A DNA stretch of 64,000 nucleotides from Anaerolineales bacterium. GTDB lineage: Bacteria; Chloroflexota; Anaerolineae; Anaerolineales; Villigracilaceae. The position numbers were made by a program, and so were the translations under genes. Numbering within the stretch: the first letter of the stretch is position 1; the number at the start of each line of letters is the position of its first letter. Below the pieces are notes generated by a model, which saw nothing but the letters and a program-made list of their open reading frames with translations, did not search any database and was not told the DNA's origin. Below, piece by piece: positions 9,441 to 15,914 of this stretch. The DNA lies in assembly GCA_020634885.1 (NCBI GenBank), contig JACKAW010000008.1:62001-126000 (forward strand). Reading direction: 5' to 3'.

Positions 9441-9919
9441 ATAGCATGAAACTTTATGGAACCAAACCTACGGGATGGCTGCGCTTGGGATTTCGTTTGC
9501 CAATTTGGTTGTATCGTTGGCGGATGGGCTGGCTTCTCGGTAGGCGCTTTTTAATGTTGAGTCATGTTGGACGTAAAAGTGGCTTGATTCGTCACACTGT
9601 GATTGAAGTGGTTTCTCATGATGCGGCTATGGGTACTTATTATGTCGTTTCCGGCTTTGGTCGTAAGTCAGACTGGTTCCAAAATATTCTAAAGACCCCA
9701 AAAGTGAAAGTTATGGTTGGAAACAGATCTTTTGATGCGATAGCAGAAGTAACATCACAAGAAAAAGCAGTAAGTACTTTACAAGAATACGCCACTTTAC
9801 ACCCCTTGGCATTTAAAGAACTTTCAAAGCTTTTGCTGGGTGAGATTATTGATCCTACTCCAGAAAATTGCATGCAATTTATAAGTTCAATGCCAATGGT
9901 TGGTTTTGTGCCTCAATAA
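9437..9919 (+). CDS. Deazaflavin (F420)-dependent nitroreductase-like protein
   Basis: 160-residue protein of the split-beta-barrel Ddn/FDOR-B group, which uses F420H2 or flavin to reduce quinones and nitro compounds in actinobacteria and chloroflexi. The diagnostic core is LSHVGRKSGLIRHTVIEVV, then YYVVSGFGRKSDWFQNILK and a following KVKVMVGNRSF strand. The N-terminus (WLYRWRMGWLLGRRF) is basic and aromatic, as in membrane-associated relatives. It overlaps deoC by four bases; an ATG at 9446 is an alternative start. The physiological substrate is unknown, and its presence in a deoxyribose or aldehyde operon is unexplained. Confidence 0.8.
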   Translation: MNSMKLYGTKPTGWLRLGFRLPIWLYRWRMGWLLGRRFLMLSHVGRKSGLIRHTVIEVVSHDAAMGTYYVVSGFGRKSDWFQNILKTPKVKVMVGNRSFDAIAEVTSQEKAVSTLQEYATLHPLAFKELSKLLLGEIIDPTPENCMQFISSMPMVGFVPQ

Positions 9920-9952
9920 ACCTAAATGTTCTTTCAGTGATTGGATGAAATT

Positions 9953-12385
9953 ATGTCGAAAATACTTGAGATCTTCAACACCATGGAATACGGACCTGCG
10001 CCCGAAGCGCCGGATGCTGTCAAGGCGTGGCTGGACGAGCATAACCGTAAGTTCGGTCTGTTCATCAACAACGAGTGGGTGACGCCCAAGGGTGCGAAGT
10101 TCTATCCTTCGTACAACCCGTCGAACGGGGAGTTGATGGCAGAGACGACCCAAGCCGAAAAGAAAGACGTGGATGCGGCGGTTGCTGCTGCGCGTGGCGC
10201 GTTCAAATCATGGAGCAAAACGCCTGGCGTGACTCGTGCGCGCTATCTCTATGCGATTGCACGCAACATTCAAAAACATTCGCGCTTGCTGGCGGTGCTC
10301 GAGTCGATGGACAACGGCAAGCCGATCCGTGAATCTCGCGATATTGATGTGCCGTTGTTGGCACGTCACTTTTACTATTATGCAGGCTGGGCGCAGCTCA
10401 TGGAAACCGAACTGCGCGACTATCAACCCGTCGGTGTGGTGGGGCAGATCATCCCGTGGAATTTTCCGCTGTTGATGCTGGCGTGGAAGATCGCGCCTGC
10501 AATTGCGATGGGCAACACGGTGGTGTTGAAGCCTGCTTCATACACAAGACTCACGGCGTTATTGTTCGCGGAAATTGTCGCCGAAGCGGGGTTGCCCGCT
10601 GGCGTTGTAAATGTAATTACTGGTTCAAGTAGTGCGGGCTCGATGATTGTCACGCACCCCGATGTGGATAAGATCGCGTTCACGGGTTCAACCGATGTGG
10701 GGCGCACGCTCCGCAAGCAGACGGCTGGCTCTGGAAAAAAGCTCTCGCTTGAACTCGGTGGCAAGAGTCCATTTGTCGTGTTTGACGATGCCGATTTGGA
10801 TGGAGCAGTTGAAGGCGTGGTCGATGCGATTTGGTTTAATCAGGGTCAGGTCTGTTGCGCAGGGTCAAGGCTCATAGTGCAGGAAAATGTCGCAGGGAAA
10901 TTCATCCAAAAATTAAAAGCTCGTATGGAACACATGCGCGTGGGCGACCCGCTCGATAAATCCATTGATATGGGCGCGATCGTTGACCAAAGCCAATGGG
11001 ACACGATCGATGGTTGGGTGAAGACGGGTATTGCCGAAGGCGGCGAATGTTTTCAGCCGAATATTGTGCTGCCCGAAAAGGGACTGTTTTATAAACCAAC
11101 GTTAATTACTGGTCTTGATCCTGCAGCATCAACTGTTCAGGAAGAAATTTTCGGACCCGTGCTGGTGTCACTTACTTTCCGCACGCCGAGCGAAGCCATC
11201 GAACTTGCGAACAACACGCGCTATGGTCTCGCGGCGAGCGTCTGGAGCGATAACATCAACCTCGCGCTCGATGTGGCGAGCAAGATCAAGGCGGGTTCGG
11301 TGTGGGTCAACTGCACCAATCAATTCGATGGCGCTTCGGGCTTTGGCGGTTATCGTGAGTCGGGCTACGGTCGCGAAGGCGGACGTGAAGGTCTGTTTGA
11401 ATATTTAAGACCGACATGGATGGATCGTCCACGCCCTGAGTTTGTACTGGATGAAAAGAAGAAGTGGGGCGAACATGTGCCCACGCTTCCGACTCAGCCT
11501 GGGGTTGCTCGGGCAAATGGACATTCGCTTCCGCTGGTGGATCGCACGCCAAAGATGTACATCGGCGGCAAGCAGGTGCGACCCGATGGCGCGTACACTT
11601 CAAGCGTGTTGAGCGCGAAAGGGAAATTGGTCGGTCAAGTCGGTGACGGAAATCGTAAAGACATCCGCGATGCAGTCGAAGCCGCACACAAAGCGCGGAC
11701 ATCAGGCTGGGCAATGCGTCACGGATACAACCGTTCGCAAATTTTATATTTCATTGCTGAAAATCTCGATGCCCGCAATGCAGAGTTCGTCAAACGCATT
11801 GTCGAAATAACGGGGCGCACACAGAAGTCCGCGCAAGCCGAAGTGGATGCGTCCGTTGAACGATTATTCACCTACGCGGCATGGGCAGATAAATACGGCG
11901 GCACTGTGCAAGAGACCACCCTGCGCGGAATCACCGTCGCGGTCAATGAACCTGTGGGTGTGATCGGTATTGCCTGCCCCGATGAAATGCCTTTGCTTGG
12001 TTTCGTCTCGCTCATGGCGCCCGCCATTGCACGCGGCAACACCGTGGTGCTGATCCCCAGCCAGAAACATCCGCTCTCAGCAACGGACTTCTATCAGGTG
12101 CTCGACACCTCCGACGTGCCTGGCGGCGTGGTCAACATCGTCACAGGTGACCGTGACCATTTGGTCAAGACGCTTGTCCAACACGAAGACGTGGACTCGG
12201 TCTGGTACTTCGGCTCCGCGGACGGCAGTTACCACGTCGAGAACGAGTCCGCCGCAAACATGAAGCGCACATGGACAGGCTACGGTCTGCCCCGCAACTG
12301 GCTCGACCGCGAGCAGGGCGAAGGTCATGAGTTCCTGCACGAGGCGACTCAGGTCAAGAATATCTGGGTGCCGACGGGGGAGTGA
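9953..12385 (+). CDS. Two-domain aldehyde dehydrogenase, ALDH16 family
   Basis: 810-residue fusion of two ALDH modules, the architecture and size of ALDH16. Domain 1 (about residues 40-490) is complete: the general base is in SLELGGKSP near E267, the nucleophile is C301 in NQGQVCCAGSR, and IPWNFPLLM is present. Domain 2 (about 540-810) keeps the coenzyme-fold segments VGVIGIACPDEMP and GNTVVLIPS but stops before any nucleophile loop, so it should be non-catalytic. Bacterial ALDH16 enzymes are described as active, while the human protein lacks the cysteine. A TTG at 9941 could add four residues. The product of the neighbouring aldolase, acetaldehyde, is a plausible substrate. Confidence 0.9.
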   Translation: MSKILEIFNTMEYGPAPEAPDAVKAWLDEHNRKFGLFINNEWVTPKGAKFYPSYNPSNGELMAETTQAEKKDVDAAVAAARGAFKSWSKTPGVTRARYLYAIARNIQKHSRLLAVLESMDNGKPIRESRDIDVPLLARHFYYYAGWAQLMETELRDYQPVGVVGQIIPWNFPLLMLAWKIAPAIAMGNTVVLKPASYTRLTALLFAEIVAEAGLPAGVVNVITGSSSAGSMIVTHPDVDKIAFTGSTDVGRTLRKQTAGSGKKLSLELGGKSPFVVFDDADLDGAVEGVVDAIWFNQGQVCCAGSRLIVQENVAGKFIQKLKARMEHMRVGDPLDKSIDMGAIVDQSQWDTIDGWVKTGIAEGGECFQPNIVLPEKGLFYKPTLITGLDPAASTVQEEIFGPVLVSLTFRTPSEAIELANNTRYGLAASVWSDNINLALDVASKIKAGSVWVNCTNQFDGASGFGGYRESGYGREGGREGLFEYLRPTWMDRPRPEFVLDEKKKWGEHVPTLPTQPGVARANGHSLPLVDRTPKMYIGGKQVRPDGAYTSSVLSAKGKLVGQVGDGNRKDIRDAVEAAHKARTSGWAMRHGYNRSQILYFIAENLDARNAEFVKRIVEITGRTQKSAQAEVDASVERLFTYAAWADKYGGTVQETTLRGITVAVNEPVGVIGIACPDEMPLLGFVSLMAPAIARGNTVVLIPSQKHPLSATDFYQVLDTSDVPGGVVNIVTGDRDHLVKTLVQHEDVDSVWYFGSADGSYHVENESAANMKRTWTGYGLPRNWLDREQGEGHEFLHEATQVKNIWVPTGE
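12356..12385. repeat. Left copy of the direct repeat flanking the HEPN/MNT module
   Basis: The last 30 bases of the ALDH16 gene, coding for KNIWVPTGE and stop, recur at 13052-13080 with one substitution and a one-base difference near the end. Confidence 0.85.
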
Positions 12386-12389
12386 CAGG

Positions 12390-12395
12390 TATAAT
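12390..12395 (+). promoter_or_regulatory. -10 box of the MNT/HEPN operon
   Basis: TATAAT ends six bases before the ATG at 12402, so the mRNA would start at or next to the start codon. No -35 hexamer is obvious; upstream sequence is the ALDH16 3' end. Confidence 0.55.
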
Positions 12396-12401
12396 TAAGG
12401 T

Positions 12402-12719
12402 ATGGATTCGAAAACTTCTTCCCGTGTGAAGATCCGAGTTCCCAAGAAAGAATTGGCTGATTTCTGCCGCCGTTACAACGTGCAGAAATTGGCTTTATTC
12501 GGTTCTGTGCTTGGGAATAACTTCGGCGCGGATAGTGATGTGGATGTGTTGGTGTCCTTTCAACCCAATGCGAAAATCGGGTTCATCACTTTCTCTCGAA
12601 TGCAGCGCGAACTTGCGGAGTTGTTCAATCGCCCCGTAGACTTGGTTCCCATGGATGGTTTGAAACCCGTCATCCGTGACTCTGTCCTCTCGAATATCGA
12701 GGAAGTGTATGCGTCCTGA
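12402..12719 (+). CDS. mntA: MNT-type nucleotidyltransferase antitoxin
   Basis: 105-residue minimal nucleotidyltransferase. The signature GS-x10-DxD is intact as LFGSVLGNNFGADSDVDV near residues 31-48, with a later strand in RPVDLVPMDGL providing the third acidic position. In HepT-MntA systems the MNT partner transfers AMP onto a tyrosine of the HEPN toxin and so silences it. It overlaps hepT by 11 bases, which implies tight translational coupling. The promoter lies directly at the start codon. The pair sits between the ALDH16 gene and that operon's terminator and is flanked by direct repeats. Confidence 0.9.
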   Translation: MDSKTSSRVKIRVPKKELADFCRRYNVQKLALFGSVLGNNFGADSDVDVLVSFQPNAKIGFITFSRMQRELAELFNRPVDLVPMDGLKPVIRDSVLSNIEEVYAS

Positions 12720-13053
12720 AAAACTTTATTTGACGGATATCGTCGAAGCAGCTCAAGCCATTGAGCGCTTTATCAAGGGTGAGAGTTATCACGAATTCGA
12801 GCAAAATGAGATGATGAACAGCGCGGTCCTCCAAAAGTTGACTGTGATCGGCGAAGCCGCATCCCGCTTGCCAAAGGAATTTACGAACCGTTTTCCAGAA
12901 ATTCCCTGGGTGGACATTATTGGTTTTCGTAATATTGCTGTCCATGAATATTTCGCCATCCGCTGGGACATTGCCTGGGTGGCAGCGTCGGAGGAAGTGC
13001 CAGTCTTGAAGGGACAGATCGAGAAGATTTTGCAGGAAGAGTTTGCAGAATAA
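12709..13053 (+). CDS. hepT: HEPN-domain ribonuclease toxin
   Basis: 114-residue all-helical HEPN (DUF86) protein. The catalytic and AMPylation signature R-x4-H-x-Y is present as RNIAVHEYF near residue 80, so both the nuclease residues and the tyrosine modified by MntA are kept. Such toxins cleave RNA, in described cases tRNA, and are held inactive by oligo-AMPylation. The ATG at 12709 lies inside the mntA 3' end. An upstream in-frame ATG at 12676 would add eleven residues but is deeper inside mntA. The TAA stop overlaps the first bases of the right-hand direct repeat. Confidence 0.9.
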   Translation: MRPEKLYLTDIVEAAQAIERFIKGESYHEFEQNEMMNSAVLQKLTVIGEAASRLPKEFTNRFPEIPWVDIIGFRNIAVHEYFAIRWDIAWVAASEEVPVLKGQIEKILQEEFAE

Positions 13054-13080
13054 GAACATCTGGGTGCCGACGGGGGGTGA
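13052..13080. repeat. Right copy of the direct repeat flanking the HEPN/MNT module
   Basis: Reads as KNIWVPTGG if translated like the ALDH16 tail, but no open gene leads into it. It looks like a displaced or duplicated ALDH16 3' end. Confidence 0.85.
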
Positions 13081-13106
13081 TTGTAGAAAGTAGTGAGTAT
13101 AAAAGT

Positions 13107-13139
13107 AAGACCTCCGAGTTGTCCGCTCGGAGGTCTTTT
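13107..13139 (+). terminator. Terminator after the deoC/TA block
   Basis: A 12-bp perfect stem (AAGACCTCCGAG at 13107-13118, CTCGGAGGTCTT at 13126-13137) with a 7-nt loop ends in TTTT. It is probably the original terminator of the deoC-ALDH16 operon. Confidence 0.88.
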
Positions 13140-13142
13140 CAC

Positions 13143-14153
13143 CTATTGGCAACCTAAATTTTCGCTTTGGATATTGTAAGATAATTCCTTTTTTACTCTG
13201 AATGGAACTACTTCATTTTTAAGTCCATCAAATGTATCTGCCTCACCATAATCCCATAATTCCTGCCATGTAATGGTGTACTTTACATTGGTATTTGGTT
13301 CTGCTGCTAATTCTGTGTCTAAGGTTCGAGTATCAACTTGCCCTTGCTTGAAATTGTATTGAGTTTGAAGTTCGGCAACTACCCCAAACCATACCGGTAA
13401 AGAAATATCAACGCCAGCTTTCATGTTAAGACCTGTGCTGAATTCATAAATAAAAGACTGGGAACGTGTATATTTTTGAGTTACCTTTGAACTTCCGCCA
13501 CAGTTATTAATTGTGATTGGAATTGTCATTGTACTTAATTCGTTCGATTCGCTGCCAAGAATTCGAATATCACCAATTTGAACATCAGAGTTTTGAGGAA
13601 CTGTAGTTCCAGAATTTAAGTCTTGTGCCTTAACTACAATCGAACCATCGGGTTGTAAACTCGCCGAGCCCGGTTGTAATAATTCAGGTGGTAGAGTTGA
13701 AATATCGCCAGGGATTACTTTAACTACATATTCAATGTTTTTTGAAGGGATTGCTATGATTTGGCTTGACCCTTCTTCAAAACTAGGAAACCAGGTTTTG
13801 TGATTTCCATACTGATCGGTCTCAAAAATAACACTACTTTCATTTAATTGATCGACTGTTATTTGATAAGTATTGGGAATTGAAATTGAGAATGAGCCAT
13901 CAACAACCCCTTCAGGAATTGTATCGCCTGTTTTTGTAGTATCTCGCCCTACTTCTTCATTTTTTAGGAAAACTATAACCAAACGGTCGTTTGGCCATTC
14001 TCCAGTTTGGGAATTTACAACTTTCCCTGAAAAATTTATAGAACTCATTGCTGATACACCACATGCTAAACTAATTACGGTAACAAATGTTGTTAAGAAT
14101 AAAGGCAATTTAAGTAATTTGAAATTTGTTTTGTGTTTTGAGTGTAGATTCAT
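13143..14153 (-). CDS. Secreted beta-rich protein, possibly aerolysin/ETX-like
   Basis: 336-residue protein that I cannot assign firmly. The N-terminus has a basic stretch and a hydrophobic core (about residues 15-35) ending LACGVSA, a signal peptide with a weak lipobox-like Cys. Residues 40-140 look like a carboxypeptidase-regulatory or Ig-like beta domain. The C-terminal part (about 220-336) has alternating Ser/Thr and hydrophobic residues around KYTRSQSFIYEFS and LPVWFGVVAELQTQYNF, then YTITWQELW. That pattern recalls ETX/MTX2-like pore-forming modules, but this is only a structural guess. The gene is clearly AT-richer than its neighbours, which suggests recent acquisition. Confidence 0.6.
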   Translation of the reverse strand: MNLHSKHKTNFKLLKLPLFLTTFVTVISLACGVSAMSSINFSGKVVNSQTGEWPNDRLVIVFLKNEEVGRDTTKTGDTIPEGVVDGSFSISIPNTYQITVDQLNESSVIFETDQYGNHKTWFPSFEEGSSQIIAIPSKNIEYVVKVIPGDISTLPPELLQPGSASLQPDGSIVVKAQDLNSGTTVPQNSDVQIGDIRILGSESNELSTMTIPITINNCGGSSKVTQKYTRSQSFIYEFSTGLNMKAGVDISLPVWFGVVAELQTQYNFKQGQVDTRTLDTELAAEPNTNVKYTITWQELWDYGEADTFDGLKNEVVPFRVKKELSYNIQSENLGCQ

Positions 14154-14270
14154 AATTTCCTCCTTCTATTTAACTAAATTATCTTAGCGATTTTACACTA
14201 ATTTGATAATTCAATTATCTTCATAATTACAGTACCCCTGTTTACCAATGTTTCCCAAAGCACAACGGCA

Positions 14271-14345
14271 AAAGCAACCCCCTCCGCCTGCTATCGCAGG
14301 CACCTCCCCCTTAAGGGGAAGGACGGGTGGAGGTTGCTTTATTTT
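14271..14345. repeat. Branched palindromic element, likely bidirectional terminator
   Basis: AAAGCAACC at 14271-14279 pairs with GGTTGCTTT at 14332-14340. Inside lie CCTGC/GCAGG (14287-14300) and CCCCTTAAGGGG (14307-14318), and an ATTTTT run follows. The three-armed layout resembles REP-like elements. Confidence 0.7.
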
Positions 14346-14369
14346 TCCAACGCAAACTGAATAACTTGG

Positions 14370-14530
14370 CTATTTCTTGGGTGCTCATGGAATCAACACA
14401 GAGGTTTGGGTTTTATAAGCCTCATACTCGGCTTATCCGCCCCATTTTTCGTCGGCACGTTTTTCGAGCAGAGGCACACCGCTGATGCGGAGACACAGCA
14501 GAATAATGAAAATGGGGGAGATAAGTGTCA
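14370..14530 (-). pseudogene. 3' remnant of a DUF1295/isoprenylcysteine methyltransferase-like gene
   Basis: Translated on the minus strand this stretch gives TLISPIFIILLCL, then RISGVPLLEKRADEKWGG, a TAA stop, AEYEAYK, and near the end a TGA stop before PKK and the final TAG. It matches the last 52 codons of the intact gene at 22131-23006 almost residue for residue. There is a stop where the intact copy has Gln and another near LVP. The fragment begins immediately after the stop codon of the adjacent histidine kinase gene, so that junction probably marks the event that destroyed the older copy. No ribosome-binding site or start is present. Confidence 0.88.
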
Positions 14531-14532
14531 CC

Positions 14533-15903
14533 CTAGATGTCATTTTCCTGGTGAATTTGTTTTATGTCCATTACGGGCAGCACAATAATAAACTGACTTC
14601 CCTCGCCGTATGTACTTGTGACTTGAATTGTGCCATGGTGCAGCTCCACAATTTTCTTTACGAGAGAGAGACCAAGCCCCGTCCCTTCATATTGGCGGGA
14701 AAGCTTTGCGTCGATCTGAGTAAACGCTTTGAAGAGCTTGGGCATTTCTTCTGGTTTGATGCCTATCCCTTTATCCCAGACTGTTATTTTTACATGCTGT
14801 TCCAATTCATCCAAATCCACATCCAACCCCAATTCCCCGCCGACCGGAGTGAATTTGACCGCATTGCTTAACAGATTTATGCATACCTGTTTTAATCGCT
14901 GCGCATCTCCATTGATGATGATGGGTTGATTGGGGAATGAAAAAGTGACATGCTGCTTTTTCTTGCCAGACATTCCTTTTGTTAAGTTCAAGCTCGATCG
15001 ACAAATGGGTTCCAATGAAAAAGGTGCAAGCGATATTTCGAACATGCCCGCATTGATCTTGGACAGATCCAGAATATCGTTGATTAGCACTAACAAGTGT
15101 TTGCCGCTTTCTTCTATGGTTTCTATAGCTTTGATTTGTTTTTCCTTCAACTCGCCATACGTGTTGAGCTGCAGAGATTCGGAAAGCCCTAAAATGCCAT
15201 TAAGCGGCGTTCGTAACTCATGGCTCATGCTGGCGAGGAAATCATCTTTTGTGCGAAGCGCGTGCTCCAACTCCGAATTGATGCGGATCAGGTCTGCTGT
15301 CCGTTCCTCCACCCTGTACGTCAAAAGGTCTTTTTCTTCTGAAAGGAGTGCTTCAATTTTTTTTCTTTCCGTGATGTCTGTCAGTGTCAGGCGGCTAATG
15401 TCGCTGCCCCCGAAACATGTCCCCTCAAGTTGCACCCACTTGGGCTCACCCTGATTGCTTATCAATGCCAATTCGCAAGATTTTTCCCCATCTCCTATAT
15501 CAAGTTGCTTGAGAAAATTATTGAGTATGGGAAAAGATTCCTGGGCTACATACCCTCCAAAGCGTTTGTTGAGCAATAATGAACGCTCTACTCCAAAATA
15601 TTTGGTTGTTACCAGGTTGGCATTATGGATTACTCCATCTCGTGATATTGTGATGTACCCCACTGGTGCAAAATCATACAAGTTCGTGTATTTGACAAGT
15701 GCCGCTTCTGTTTCTATCCGCGACTGGACCAGTTCCTCATTTTGAAGTTCCAACTCGATCTGATGGACTTCCAACTCATGGACTAACCGCTGAAGATCGC
15801 CCGCTTGAAGTTCTGCATTTCTCTTTTTTCGCCCACTCAAAATTTTCTCAGCTTTTTGACGTAAGTTGGGCATGTTATCCGGGTCTACAGATGGGGGTCT
15901 CAT
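14533..15903 (-). CDS. Cytoplasmic PAS-domain histidine kinase
   Basis: 456 residues without a membrane span. An N-terminal coiled coil (ELQAGDLQRLVHELEVHQIE) leads into a PAS domain (about residues 70-195, NLYDFAPVGYITISRDG). A short linker is followed by the HisKA helix with the phospho-acceptor H-box SMSHELRTPLNGILGL near residue 230. The HATPase domain shows an N box in [15 protein letters not shown], a G1 box in VWDKGIGI and a G2 region in YEGTGLGLSLVKK. No receiver or DNA-binding output is attached. It starts 11 bp after the CheB-CheR fusion and is surely in the same operon. Confidence 0.9.
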   Translation of the reverse strand: MRPPSVDPDNMPNLRQKAEKILSGRKKRNAELQAGDLQRLVHELEVHQIELELQNEELVQSRIETEAALVKYTNLYDFAPVGYITISRDGVIHNANLVTTKYFGVERSLLLNKRFGGYVAQESFPILNNFLKQLDIGDGEKSCELALISNQGEPKWVQLEGTCFGGSDISRLTLTDITERKKIEALLSEEKDLLTYRVEERTADLIRINSELEHALRTKDDFLASMSHELRTPLNGILGLSESLQLNTYGELKEKQIKAIETIEESGKHLLVLINDILDLSKINAGMFEISLAPFSLEPICRSSLNLTKGMSGKKKQHVTFSFPNQPIIINGDAQRLKQVCINLLSNAVKFTPVGGELGLDVDLDELEQHVKITVWDKGIGIKPEEMPKLFKAFTQIDAKLSRQYEGTGLGLSLVKKIVELHHGTIQVTSTYGEGSQFIIVLPVMDIKQIHQENDI

Positions 15904-15914
15904 GGGGTACTCTC

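Noticed and set aside
12402..13053. Kanamycin-type resistance nucleotidyltransferase
   Set aside because: Too short and paired with a HEPN protein having R-x4-H-x-Y; it is a TA module.
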